Of a DNA stretch of 64,000 bases, positions 1 to 9,143 are shown piece by piece. A program made the position numbers and the translations under genes. Positions within the stretch are counted from its first letter, which is position 1; the number at the start of each line of letters is the position of its first letter. The stretch spans positions 25,550 through 89,549 of the forward strand of contig NZ_JANJTZ010000061.1 of NCBI RefSeq assembly GCF_024710845.1, given 5' to 3'. The notes under the pieces are model-generated. The model did no database searches, was not told where the DNA came from, and saw only the letters and a program-made list of their open reading frames with translations. This DNA is from Mesorhizobium sp. (GTDB lineage Bacteria; Pseudomonadota; Alphaproteobacteria; Rhizobiales; Rhizobiaceae).

Positions 1-638
1 AGCAGTCATCCACCTGCTCGACCGACAAACGCATCCAGATCCTTCGCGGCGCTCTGCTGTCTGGCGCCGGATATCACTCCAGGCCCGAAGCATCGGAACC
101 ACGATCCGCGCCAGCTTGTCCTCACCCTGAAGAAGGGCGCAAACGTTGCGCTCGAACACGCTGCCGGCGCCTTTGGGCACGACGAGGCCGAACGTTTTCA
201 TCAACCCACGAATCTGGTTGGATATTTGCAAACGCATCTTGAGAAGCTGGCGCCGCGCTGTGATCAGTGTGCGGATCAGCATGCTGTCAAATCTTTGACT
301 CGAACCTCTCGGTAGAAGCCAACCTCGGCCAGATGTGCCAGGCCATCCGCGTCATTCGAATCGGTCTTGTTCGCGGCCATATCCAGCGCGGCCTTGGCAT
401 GTCGCGCGTCGATGCAGATCACCGGCAGGCCCTCTGCCGTCAGCGAATGGTAGAACCACACCGACAGCGGCCCAGTCTCAAACACGACCCGCCGGGCATT
501 CGGTGCGCGCTTGCGGATCAGCGCCGCGAGCAGTTGGGAGTCGGACGCGCACTTACCCCGCCAGATCCTCTTGCCGTCCTGCCGGATCGAGATTGCCGTC
601 TCTTTCATGGAGACGTCGAGACCGATATACTGTTTCAC
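1..638 (-). pseudogene. IS110-family transposase, frameshifted and cut by window edge
   Basis: The N-terminal part (276-638) starts MKQYIGLDVSMKETAIS and contains a DEDD-type RuvC-like transposase domain with the TDSNDADGLAHLAE segment typical of IS110 enzymes. The frame ends at a TGA near 276 just after REVRVKD. The expected continuation (FDSMLIRTLITARRQLLKMRLQISNQ and onward) is readable in another frame from about 289 down to about 61. A base has therefore been lost near 290. A second frame change seems likely near 40-60. The C-terminal serine-containing Transposase_20 half would lie outside the window. It is a dead insertion sequence. No terminal repeats were identified. Confidence 0.8.
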
Positions 639-998
639 AGCTGTCCTCCGTTCGATGCCTGGGTCCGGTGCCGATCGTGAGCCCGTTCTTCATCCTATCG
701 CGGGACAGCCAGCCGGCTAGAGGTTCGAACATCGCCGCCATCTCTCAGGTGGCCACCGCTCCCGCGATTACGTCATGTTCGTTCAACGGCCCCAGATCTG
801 CCGGTCAGCAACGCGCCCCCAACACGGGCATAGGTATCGGCTTCGGATCTTCCTGAAAGCAGACGCCTGCCCGAAGGCGGTACCATAGAGTTGAAGCCGG
901 GCCTGTTTGGCGAAATTGGATCGGGCGTGCTACGAGGACGGAGCTGCGACGCCACCGAAACCGAACAGCAGGTTGCGCGCTCATCAGTCGGTTCGCAA
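639..998. other. Intergenic, flank of the IS110 remnant
   Basis: No convincing gene was found. The open frames in this stretch have unlike-protein composition and no recognisable motif. Part of it is probably the untranslated 5' end of the IS110 element, but no clear element boundary is visible. Confidence 0.5.
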
Positions 999-2237
999 TC
1001 AATTAAGGGTGTCGGTGGCAGCGGCGGTGCCGGCTACGGAGCCGAAGGCGATAGCCGTCAGCAGACCGTTGCCTGAGAGATAACCCGACACGGGCGGACC
1101 CGATACGCCGCAAGCGGCGCCACCTGCAGCGAACAAATTGGCGATGGCGGCACCGTCACAACGCAGGGCCCGCCCTTGGTCGTCGATCATCAGCCCACCC
1201 TGGGTGTGGAACAGCGCGCCTGTCACCTTGACCGCCTGATACGGTGGCGCGAGTGGCGCACCACCTGTGAAATCGCGCCCGAAGCGATCGACCGCCTGGC
1301 CCTTTTGGCAGGCCTCAATCGTAGCGAGGGTCGCCGCCAGCCTCCTCTCAGGCAGCCCCGTCGCCGCCGCGAATCCCGCAACGTCCGGTGCCGTGCGGAT
1401 CGCGCCAGCTTTGTCCGCTTCCGCGTAGTCTGGAAAGGCCAGCGCAAACTCATGGATGGCACGGTCGTAGATGTCCCACGCGATGCCATCCGGCTGCGCC
1501 AGCACATGCACTGCTTGCTCCGAATAGCCGCCGCTCTCGTCCGAGAAACGCTCGCCGAAAATGTTGACCTGGACCCCACCACGCATCATCAGCGCCCAGG
1601 AGATCAAAATGCCGTGCGGATGGGCAAGCGAGCCATGGCCCTGGTAGCCCGAGAGATGTTCGAGCCGGGCGCCAAGCGCCTCGCCCCACAAGAGCGCGTC
1701 GCCCGTGTTGCCGGCATGGCCGTAGTAGAGACCGTCGGCGATCTCGGGGATGTTTCTGGCGACAAGCTCGGCATTGCCGCCAAAGCCGCTGCAGTCGAGC
1801 ACCAGCGCCTTGCAGTCGATCACTTCGCAGGCACCGTCGGGCCGCGCGATCTCGACCGCCGCGATATTGTCCGACCCGCCGACGAAGAGCCGCGTCGCGC
1901 GTGCCTCGGTGACGATGGTAATGCCAGCGGCCTTAGCCGCAGCAAGCAGGCGGGCGTGCAGCGCCGCGCCGGTCTTCTCCGGCACTGCATGCATGCGGTG
2001 GCGTGCGTGTCCGAGATAAAGGAAGTCGTCGAGCACGATCCAGTCGATGCCGTGTGCGTCGGCGAGCCACTCGAGTGCCGGGCCGAAATGAACTTTATGG
2101 TCCTGGGTTCCATGACAGAGCGCTCCACCATCCAGCCTCTGTTTTTCGTCAAGTTTCTGTAGCGACTTAAATAGCGCCGCAAATTCAGGCGCTTCGGCGC
2201 GGGGCTGTACGAGTTCGTGGACTGGAAGCGTCTCAAG
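999..2237 (-). pseudogene. FAD-dependent oxidoreductase (fumarate reductase/KstD-like flavoprotein), 5' truncated
   Basis: The readable product is the middle and C-terminal part of an FAD_binding_2 flavoprotein. It has a substrate-domain region with GGVQVNIFGERFSDE and the C-terminal FAD-contacting segment FAAGGAACGVSGPPVSGYLSGNGLL. This family includes succinate/fumarate reductase flavoproteins and 3-oxosteroid dehydrogenases. The first ATG is at 2036, but family-like sequence continues in frame upstream to a TGA at 2238-2240. The N-terminal GxGxxG Rossmann motif that binds FAD is absent. The gene lost its start, probably during rearrangement next to the recombinase cassette. A product from 2036 would lack the dinucleotide-binding fold. 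Confidence 0.7.
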
Positions 2238-2399
2238 TCAGCGATCTCCGCTGCTTTTTTCGCCCGCGTCTCAGAGGCGCCAATTCGATTTCCACTATTT
2301 CGGAACGGCGATGGTCGCGAGATGCGTGTGCTCCGAGACGATTACATGCGGCCGCTACTGCCGATTCGGTTGCTCGTAGCAACGAGACGCCGCGAGCCT

Positions 2400-4253
2400 T
2401 TACCCTGGAGGCTCTGATCGAAGGTTTTCGTAGATGGGCTCGGCGCCGAGAACCTGTTCCTGGGCTTTCCAGGTGATCGGAAGGTCGATCTCGCGGGTAA
2501 GATATCGCGCTGTCAGATCGGCCGGTTGCCGTCCAGTCAGGATGGCGTCGACGATCCGCGGCGACAGGAAAGCAAGCGGCAGCAGGCGACTGACGTCTTC
2601 TGGATGCACCCCATAGTGGGCTGCGATCTCTGCACGGTCTCGTCCAGAGGCGAGCGCATCGAGGTAGATGTGCGCCCTCGCAACAAGATCGATCAGCGTG
2701 TGATCCAGTCGAGCGCGAGAGGGGTTTTGACCTTCGATGACCAATCGACGCTCCACGCCGCGCTGTCGAATCGCGAGCGGAAGGTCGATTCGATGGAGAT
2801 CGCGATCATCGTCGGAGTTGCCGTCGAATGTGGCGTTGGCGACCGAGGTAGGATCAACGGTTCCTGATGCGGGGCCAGCGTTCGTTGGGCTACCCGCTGG
2901 TGTTGTCTCCACCAGCCAGGCAACGACGGCGCTCCTCATAACGAGCAGGCTGATGGAATCGGTAGCGATGTCGATGCGACGGACGAGCCCGGCGATCGGT
3001 TCTCGGAGTTGATGGGGTTCCGAGCCTTCAGTCAGCAGGCGGTACCGTTCTGCAGCTGTTGTAAGGCCCGCTTCGATGCCGTGCGGGTAACCTGCCTCAT
3101 GCATCCACCGCGACAGCATGGCCGTGTCGCAGAGCACCAGCTTGAGCTGGTTAAGCACGATTGCCTCGATCTCGACTGCCGGGATACGCCAACCGTCGTT
3201 ACGGTTGGCACGTCCATCCTTGAGGCGCGAAGAGACATAGTAACGATAACGCTTGCCCTGCTTGGTCGCGTGGATGGGGCTCAGCCGATCTCCGGTCTCG
3301 TCGAAGACGAGGCCGTTCAGCAGATGAATGTCACGGTTGACCGCGGTCCCTCTTGGGCGTGGCGCGTGATCGGCCAGCCTTGCCTGGACCGCCTCGAACG
3401 TGGCGTCGGTGATGATCGCCTCATGCTCACCTGGATGAGTCTCGGCGCCATGCCGGATCCTCCCTATATAAATGGGATTGGCGAGCATGTAGTACAGCTT
3501 TCCATTGCCAATCCTTCTGGAGGGTCTGCGACGGCCCTGCCCCGTGTCGCTTTGAATGAGGCGCATGGTGCTCCCCACCGGACCCGATCGATCGTTCAGC
3601 TCCCGGGCCAGTGAAGGTACTGACCCGAGTTCGAGATAGCGGACAAACAGCTTCTGGACTTCGGCGGCCTCGGCATCCTCGACGACCAGCTTTCTCTCCC
3701 GCACGCGATAGCCGAAAGAGACTGTCCCTCCCATCCACATGCCCTTCTTCTTCGAGGCCGCGATCTTGTCGCGAATGCGCTCGGCAGTGACTTCGCGCTC
3801 AAACTGGGCAAACGAGAGCAGCACGTTGAGGGTCAGCCGCCCCATGGAAGTGGTTGTGTTGAACTGCTGGGTGACGGAGACGAAGGAGGCGCCGGCAACG
3901 TCGAACACCTCGACGATCTTGGCGAAGTCGGCGAGCGACCGGGTGAGGCGGTCGATCTTGTAAACGACTACGACATCGATCTTCCGGTCGCGGATGTCCT
4001 GGAGGAGCCGCTGCAACGCGGGGCGCTCCAGCGTGCCGCCTGAGATGCCCCCATCGTCGTAGCGGTCCGGCACAAGCTTCCAGCCGAGACCCACCTGCGA
4101 GGCGATGTAGGCGGCACAGGCCTCGCGCTGCGCATCGAGCGAGTTGAACTCCTGCTCGAGACCATCCTCGGTCGACTTGCGGGTGTAGACCGCGCAGCGC
4201 AGGCGAGGCTGCGACGGTCGAGTGGCAGACGCGGATCGAGACGTGCCGGTCAT
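2400..4253 (-). CDS. Large serine recombinase (resolvase/integrase family)
   Basis: Site-specific DNA recombinase of about 617 residues. The N-terminal resolvase domain has the catalytic serine in VYTRKST (about residue 27), the YDDGGISGGTLERP segment, VVVYKIDRLTRS and FAQFEREVTAERIRDKI. A Recombinase domain follows (YMLANPIYIGRI) and then a long C-terminal region. The start chosen is ATG at 4253, which overlaps the DUF2924 stop as ATGA; a longer frame to 4388 has no homology in its extra part. This protein follows DUF3489 and DUF2924 genes in many alphaproteobacterial integrated elements. It probably moves or inverts DNA nearby. It appears intact. Confidence 0.9.
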   Translation of the reverse strand: MTGTSRSASATRPSQPRLRCAVYTRKSTEDGLEQEFNSLDAQREACAAYIASQVGLGWKLVPDRYDDGGISGGTLERPALQRLLQDIRDRKIDVVVVYKIDRLTRSLADFAKIVEVFDVAGASFVSVTQQFNTTTSMGRLTLNVLLSFAQFEREVTAERIRDKIAASKKKGMWMGGTVSFGYRVRERKLVVEDAEAAEVQKLFVRYLELGSVPSLARELNDRSGPVGSTMRLIQSDTGQGRRRPSRRIGNGKLYYMLANPIYIGRIRHGAETHPGEHEAIITDATFEAVQARLADHAPRPRGTAVNRDIHLLNGLVFDETGDRLSPIHATKQGKRYRYYVSSRLKDGRANRNDGWRIPAVEIEAIVLNQLKLVLCDTAMLSRWMHEAGYPHGIEAGLTTAAERYRLLTEGSEPHQLREPIAGLVRRIDIATDSISLLVMRSAVVAWLVETTPAGSPTNAGPASGTVDPTSVANATFDGNSDDDRDLHRIDLPLAIRQRGVERRLVIEGQNPSRARLDHTLIDLVARAHIYLDALASGRDRAEIAAHYGVHPEDVSRLLPLAFLSPRIVDAILTGRQPADLTARYLTREIDLPITWKAQEQVLGAEPIYENLRSEPPG

Positions 4254-4780
4254 AGCCCGAAGAACCGTGGTCCCGACCAGTGGGCGCCGGTGATTCTGCC
4301 GGCGACGGCAGTCAGCGAGGGGTAGACCTTCGCCTCGAATACATAGCCGCCCTCGACCACATCGACGACATGGGTCCTGCCGCCCCACTCTCGGATCAGC
4401 CGCGCACCCGGGCTCAAGCGTCGACGCTGGCGTGGCGGTGTTGCCACATTCGCACAGCCACCATCGTCGACAGCGGTTTCGCTGTCCTGCACCTCTTTGA
4501 TCTGTGCATCACTCACGTTACCCGATCGCTTGTTGGGAGCGACTCTCTCGTTCTCAACCCTGCTGACGGCGGACCTGAGCAGGCGACGCGTCTCGGCGGA
4601 CAATCCGCCGAGACGCTTTGCCTGTAGATGCCAGGCAGCGGATCGGACCAGCAGGTCGCGACGCACGCCCTTGGGCGGCGGAGTGCCGTGTGCCTTCGTC
4701 CAAAGGACTGCCAGTTCGTCCCGCGCGAGGTCGCCGAGGGCGGCGACCTCCTGCTCCAAGTTGCTGCGGCTCGCTCGCAT
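4250..4780 (-). CDS. DUF2924 family protein
   Basis: A 176-residue protein. The N-terminal half has the family signature LAVLWTKAHGTPPPKGVRRDLL followed by WHLQAKRLGGLS. The C-terminal half has the conserved block from PGARLIREWGGRTHVV to ITGAHWSGPRFFGL. A basic, low-complexity linker joins the halves. Molecular function is unknown; the family nearly always sits directly before a large serine recombinase, as here, and may assist DNA binding. It starts 2 nt after the DUF3489 stop and ends in an ATGA overlap with the recombinase, so the three genes are translationally coupled. Confidence 0.85.
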   Translation of the reverse strand: MRASRSNLEQEVAALGDLARDELAVLWTKAHGTPPPKGVRRDLLVRSAAWHLQAKRLGGLSAETRRLLRSAVSRVENERVAPNKRSGNVSDAQIKEVQDSETAVDDGGCANVATPPRQRRRLSPGARLIREWGGRTHVVDVVEGGYVFEAKVYPSLTAVAGRITGAHWSGPRFFGL

Positions 4781-4782
4781 GG

Positions 4783-5433
4783 TCAGCTCACCGCGCCGTC
4801 TGCGATGCGGTAGCGACGCACCCCGTCCTTGCCCGTCTCGCTGGTCAGATTGAGGCTCATCTTCTTGCGGACCACCGCAGAGAGGAAGCCGCGTACCGAG
4901 TGGGCCTGCCAGCCGGTCGCCTCGACCAGCTGTTCGATGCTGACACCCTTGGCGAGACGGAGCTTCTTCACCACCAACTCGGTCTTTGAACCATCTTTGG
5001 CGATGCCACCGCCCTTTCTGGACTGGTGGGTGCCAGGCTCGGCCGCCCCGACCTTGGTGGCATCGGTCCTATTGAGTTTGCTGGTGGGATCGGCCTTGGT
5101 TGTGGCGCGCGCTGTCATCTTCGGACCCGCTGCTTCGGTGGCCGCCACTGCGACCTTGGCCTTACAGTCAGAACCGGCATTGGAAGCAGGCGCGGCGCTC
5201 GTTCCCGGGGCGGTCTCGTTGGCCCGTCCGGCCTTCGCCGCGCGGGGCATCGTGTTCTCGGCATCCTGCGCCGAAACGGAGGCGGCTGCGGGCTCAGTTT
5301 CTGCCTGCGTCCGGGTTGCCGCAGGTGCCCTGCCCTTGCGCTTGCGTGCCGGCACCGGCTCGCCTGGCTGGTCGGTCCGCGCCGCGCCGACGGGCGCAGC
5401 ATCGTTCAAATCGAAGGTTTGCTTGGTGGTCAT
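4783..5433 (-). CDS. DUF3489 domain protein
   Basis: A 216-residue protein. Residues 1 to about 145 are Ala/Thr/Lys/Pro-rich and probably disordered. The C-terminal region from about 147 (SKTELVVKKLRLAKGVSIEQ, then LVEATGWQAHSVRGFLSAVV and RYRIADG) is the DUF3489 domain, which resembles a small winged helix. It is the first gene of the DUF3489-DUF2924-recombinase cassette. A role as DNA-binding accessory to the recombinase is inferred from context only. Confidence 0.85.
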   Translation of the reverse strand: MTTKQTFDLNDAAPVGAARTDQPGEPVPARKRKGRAPAATRTQAETEPAAASVSAQDAENTMPRAAKAGRANETAPGTSAAPASNAGSDCKAKVAVAATEAAGPKMTARATTKADPTSKLNRTDATKVGAAEPGTHQSRKGGGIAKDGSKTELVVKKLRLAKGVSIEQLVEATGWQAHSVRGFLSAVVRKKMSLNLTSETGKDGVRRYRIADGAVS

Positions 5434-6005
5434 CTCGGGTCTCCGTCACAAGGCCGCCCACCGCGGGCGGTTGCACTGACGCAAGCCCGCTCGCAGGCGG
5501 GCTTCGACCTTACCACCGGCTCAGCCAGCCTCCGCCGCCCTTACCGCACGAGCAGCAATGCTTCCTCTACGAGCGAAGTCCAGTCGATCCTGAATTGCCC
5601 CTGAAGATTCCGCTCCGCCCACCGGCATTGGAGCGAAATCGAGAGCCGGTGGTGCAACGGCCGGATGGGGGCCGGAAGGAGACTGTCAGGTCTCGGCGCA
5701 GTTGCGCAGATAGCTGCCTTTCTGCAGCCGCCCATTCCGGTCGTCTCATGATCGCTGACGGTTTCCCGTAACCCGACTTCGCAGGTACGCCCCACTTGTC
5801 GGCGTGATCGGGGTTGTTTCCAGACAATCCGACTTCGGATTATGCTCGGCGAACAACCGCCATTCAGCGAGTGGGACTCATCTCTGCCGTTCCAAGATGC
5901 AGGCCTCAACCTGACCGTCCGAGAGATCCTTGGCTTCCCACGGACCACACCCGGGCTTTGATCGCATTTGCCAGTAGTGTGTATTCTGAGGGGAAGGTGT
6001 TGCCC
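5434..6005. other. 572-bp intergenic region, possible degenerate gene
   Basis: No intact gene is recognised. On the minus strand, short frames read MSGNNPDHADKWGVPAKSGYG and RIDWTSLVEEALLLVR, which look protein-like but lie in different frames. They may be pieces of a decayed small gene of the same element. It also contains the inverted repeat at 5483-5504. Confidence 0.35.
5483..5504. repeat. Perfect 8-bp inverted repeat
   Basis: Arms AAGCCCGC (5483-5490) and GCGGGCTT (5497-5504) with a 6-nt loop lie just upstream of the DUF3489 gene. There is no T-tract. It could be a terminator stem for transcription entering the cassette or a binding site; neither can be decided. Confidence 0.35.
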
Positions 6006-6815
6006 TCAGGCAGGAAGTCCGTTCAGCTTGCGGATGCTCTTGTCGAAGGCGGAAGCGGGCACGAACCGGCGCAGCAGGCTGACCTGACGGGCTCGCTTGC
6101 CGGCCGCATAGCGCAGTCTGGGGGCGGCGTCGGTGGCAGCCTTCACCACCGTCAACGCGACCTCGGCGGGATCGTCGCCAGCCGCCACCGCCTCGCGCAA
6201 CAGCCCCTCCACCCGGCTCCTGATGGCGTCATGGGCGTGTGACGGCTGGTCCGGCTTCAGCGCGTTGCCCTCGAAGGATGTGCGCGTGAAAGCCGGCTCG
6301 ACCAGAACCGCCCGGATGCCTTGTGCCCGCAGTTCGTGGTCGAGGGATTCGGTGTAGCCTTCGATCGCATGTTTGGTTGCCGCATAGAGCGCAGAATATG
6401 GCGCGGGAATCAGGCCGAGGACCGAGCTTACATTGACGATCCTCCCGGATCCCTGCCGCCGCATCACGGGAAGAACCGCCTTGGTGAGGCGCACTACGCC
6501 GAAGACATTGATGTCGAAGATGGCCTGTGCCTGCCCGATGGAGGATTCCTCCGCAGCGCCGACGAGCCCTGTACCGGCATTGTTGACCAACAGGTCGATG
6601 CGGCCCGCTTGTGTTAGGACGTCGGCGATGAGGCGCTGGACGCTGCTGCCGTCGGTGACGTCGCAGGCGAGCATCGAGATCGATCCGGCTTTCTCGCGGG
6701 CGCTTCGGCTCGTGCCGAAGACCCTGAAGCCCTTCGCGTCGAGGGCGTGCGCTGTTTCGAGACCTATTCCGGAGGATGCGCCGGTCACGATGGCGACGGG
6801 TCGGTTGCTGGTCAC
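6006..6815 (-). CDS. SDR-family oxidoreductase
   Basis: Classical short-chain dehydrogenase of 269 residues. It has the cofactor motif TGASSGIG close to the N-terminus, the NNAG motif, the catalytic serine in NVSSVLG and YAATKHA as the YxxxK pair. It should be a cytoplasmic NAD(P)H-dependent carbonyl reductase; the substrate is unknown. The start chosen is GTG at 6815 because GGGAGAG lies 6 nt upstream. An ATG at 6881 is also possible but would extend into the FtsZ-like gene and lacks a good ribosome site. It is the last gene of the TetR-MFS-FabF-FtsZ-SDR operon. Confidence 0.85.
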   Translation of the reverse strand: MTSNRPVAIVTGASSGIGLETAHALDAKGFRVFGTSRSAREKAGSISMLACDVTDGSSVQRLIADVLTQAGRIDLLVNNAGTGLVGAAEESSIGQAQAIFDINVFGVVRLTKAVLPVMRRQGSGRIVNVSSVLGLIPAPYSALYAATKHAIEGYTESLDHELRAQGIRAVLVEPAFTRTSFEGNALKPDQPSHAHDAIRSRVEGLLREAVAAGDDPAEVALTVVKAATDAAPRLRYAAGKRARQVSLLRRFVPASAFDKSIRKLNGLPA

Positions 6816-6849
6816 TGTTGTCTCTCCCACTGATTGCGATGAGGCGGCG

Positions 6850-7848
6850 TCAGCCCGCGGCTGAACGTCGTCGTAACTCAATGATGTCGGCCGAATGCCG
6901 GCGTCCGGCGGCGACGACGGATACGCGACACCTGCCTTTGAGGGCGTCGTCGAAGACCGCGCCCAGGATGATTTCCGCGTCGGGATCGACGCATTCGCGA
7001 ACCGCCGTTGCCGCCTGGTCGACGTCGAAGAGCGTCAGATCCGCCCCCCCTGCTATTGATACAAGAACCCCTGTCGCGTCCCGGATCGATGTACCTTCGA
7101 GGAGCGGGTTGGACATCGCTGCTTCCGCCGCCGCCTTGGCGCGCTCGGGGCCGGCAGATTCGCCGGTTCCCATCATCGCACGGCCCATGCCGCTCATCAC
7201 TGTGCGCACGTCTGCGAAATCGAGGTTGATGAGGCCTTCGTTGAGGACAAGGTCGGTGATGCTGCGCACGCCGGATAGCAACACACCATCCGCCTTCACG
7301 AATGCATCGGCAAATGTCAGGTGCGCGTCGGCAATGCGGAACAGATTCTGGTTCGGGATGACGATTAGCGTGTCGACTGCCTGCCGGAGTTGTTCCAGCC
7401 CCTTCTCAGCGACGCGCATTCGACGGGCGCCTTCGAAGGCGAAGGGCAGCGTGACGACGCCCAGGGTCAGAATGCCCATCTGTCGGGCTGCGCGACCGAT
7501 GACGGGCGCGGCGCCCGTACCAGTTCCGCCGCCCATACCAGCGGTAACGAAGCACATATGGGCGCCCTTGAGGTGTTCGACGATCTCGTCGATCGACTCT
7601 TCGGCGGCCGCGCCTCCGATCTCCGCAAGTGACCCTGCGCCGAGTCCCTCGGTGACGTTCGGCCCCAGCTGGATCAGGCGCGAGGCCTTCGACATCAAGA
7701 GTGCCTGGGCGTCGGTGTTGGCAGACAGGAACTCTACGCCTTGGAGGCCCTGCGCGATCATGTTGTTGACCGCGTTGCCGCCGGCGCCGCCGACGCCTGC
7801 GACCATGATCCTCTGACCGTACGATGTCCTGCCCGGCTTCTTTTGCAT
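6850..7848 (-). CDS. ftsZ: FtsZ paralogue (tubulin-like GTPase) without C-terminal tail
   Basis: A 332-residue FtsZ-family GTPase. The N-terminal [14 protein letters not shown] (about residues 18-31), the tubulin signature GGGTGTG (106-112) and the T7-loop NLDFAD (208-213) are intact, so GTP binding, hydrolysis and polymerisation look possible. The protein stops right after the core domain. It lacks the long linker and the conserved C-terminal peptide that in division FtsZ bind FtsA and other partners. There are no cell-wall (dcw) neighbours. It lies 29 nt after FabF in an efflux-containing operon. AGGAAA precedes the ATG. It is most likely a second copy with a specialised role rather than the main division gene. 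Confidence 0.9.
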   Translation of the reverse strand: MQKKPGRTSYGQRIMVAGVGGAGGNAVNNMIAQGLQGVEFLSANTDAQALLMSKASRLIQLGPNVTEGLGAGSLAEIGGAAAEESIDEIVEHLKGAHMCFVTAGMGGGTGTGAAPVIGRAARQMGILTLGVVTLPFAFEGARRMRVAEKGLEQLRQAVDTLIVIPNQNLFRIADAHLTFADAFVKADGVLLSGVRSITDLVLNEGLINLDFADVRTVMSGMGRAMMGTGESAGPERAKAAAEAAMSNPLLEGTSIRDATGVLVSIAGGADLTLFDVDQAATAVRECVDPDAEIILGAVFDDALKGRCRVSVVAAGRRHSADIIELRRRSAAG

Positions 7849-7877
7849 GGGGTTTCCTGGTCGGCTTTCGTGGATCG

Positions 7878-9143
7878 CTATTGCATCCAGCGGCGGAAAA
7901 CAGCGCTGGCGTTGACGCCGCCGAACCCGAAACCGTTCGAGATCGCGAACTCGGTATCGAGGGCGCGAGACCGATGGGCTACGAAATCTATCCCGTCGCC
8001 AGCCATGTCAGGCGTGTCGAGATTGAGCGTCGGCGGCGCCATCTGGTCTCTGAGGGCAAGTATCGCGAAGATGGCTTCGATGCCGCCTGCTGCGCCGAGC
8101 AGGTGGCCCGTGGCGGACTTCGTGGCGCTGACGGCAATGGCTCCGTCCCGGCCGAAGACGCATTTAATCGCCTCGATCTCCCCGAGATCGCCCACGGGTG
8201 TGGATGTCGCATGGGCATTGAGGTGACCGATCTGACCGGTCGAGATGCCGGCCTGCGCAATCGCGATCGACATCGCGCGCCGCGCTCCGTCGCCGTCTTC
8301 GGGCCCCGAGGTGATGTGATGTGCGTCGGCCGTGGTGCCGTAACCCACCATTTCAGCAATCGGGGCGGCGCCCCTGGCAATTGCGTGATTGAGTTCCTCA
8401 AGGACGAGGATGCCGGCGCCTTCGCCCATTACGAAGCCGTCGCGGTGCTGGTCGAAGGGGCGCGATGCCCGTTCGGGGCGGTCGTTGAACCCAGTCGATA
8501 ACGACCTTGCAGCGGCAAATCCACTGAGGCTGACGATGTTCATGCAGGCCTCGGTGCCACCGCAGATGGCAACATCCGCCTCGCCAGCTCGGATGAGCCT
8601 TGCGCCATCGCCAATTGCCTGCACGCCTGCGGCGCAGGCCGTGACCGGTGCGCCAAGCACGCCTTTAAAGCCGTGCCTGATGGACACGTGAGCGGCGGCC
8701 AGGTTGACCAGAAACGACGGTACGGTGAAGGGCGACAGGCGCCGCGGCCCGCGCTCATCCACCGTCCGCACGGCTTGCGTTATTGCGGGAAATCCGCCGA
8801 TGCCGGACGCAATGATGGTGGCAGTGCGCTGCCGGTCCTGTTCGGTGCCAGGTTTCCAGCCGGACTGCGCGACCGCCTCGTCGGCAGCGGCGAGGGCGAA
8901 GAGGATAAACCTGTCGACCTTGCGCTGGTCCTTCGGCGGCATGACGGTGTCGGGGTCGAGGCCGGAGTCTGCTTCGGACTTCGAGGGCACAACGCCGCCG
9001 ACCCGCGCAGGCAGGTCACGAACCGTTTCATCCGATAGCGCACGGATGCCGGACCGGCCTTCAAGCAGACGCTTCCAGGATAGCTCGACGCCAGATCCAA
9101 GCGGCGTAACCGCACCCATGCCTGTGACTACAACGCGCTTCAT
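7878..9143 (-). CDS. fabF: Beta-ketoacyl-ACP synthase II (FabF/KAS II type), paralogue
   Basis: A 421-residue condensing enzyme that elongates acyl-ACP with malonyl-ACP. The Cys-His-His active site is complete: C170 in PVTACAAG, H311 in [11 protein letters not shown] and H347 in [11 protein letters not shown]. The C-terminal [12 protein letters not shown] is conserved. The ATG at 9143 overlaps the exporter stop as ATGA; the frame extends far upstream (to 10100) but only as a shadow of the exporter gene. There is no acpP or fabG beside it, so it is probably not the housekeeping copy. The pairing with an efflux pump and FtsZ suggests a drug-insensitive spare KAS II or an enzyme for a special acyl chain. 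Confidence 0.9.
   Translation of the reverse strand: MKRVVVTGMGAVTPLGSGVELSWKRLLEGRSGIRALSDETVRDLPARVGGVVPSKSEADSGLDPDTVMPPKDQRKVDRFILFALAAADEAVAQSGWKPGTEQDRQRTATIIASGIGGFPAITQAVRTVDERGPRRLSPFTVPSFLVNLAAAHVSIRHGFKGVLGAPVTACAAGVQAIGDGARLIRAGEADVAICGGTEACMNIVSLSGFAAARSLSTGFNDRPERASRPFDQHRDGFVMGEGAGILVLEELNHAIARGAAPIAEMVGYGTTADAHHITSGPEDGDGARRAMSIAIAQAGISTGQIGHLNAHATSTPVGDLGEIEAIKCVFGRDGAIAVSATKSATGHLLGAAGGIEAIFAILALRDQMAPPTLNLDTPDMAGDGIDFVAHRSRALDTEFAISNGFGFGGVNASAVFRRWMQ

Noticed and set aside
1..6000. A prophage
   Set aside because: Only a recombinase, two DUF genes and a dead IS are present; no capsid, tail, lysis or phage-replication genes were seen.
6850..7848. The FtsZ-like gene as the main cell-division ftsZ
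   Set aside because: No ftsA, ftsQ, murC or other dcw neighbours, and the conserved C-terminal peptide is absent.
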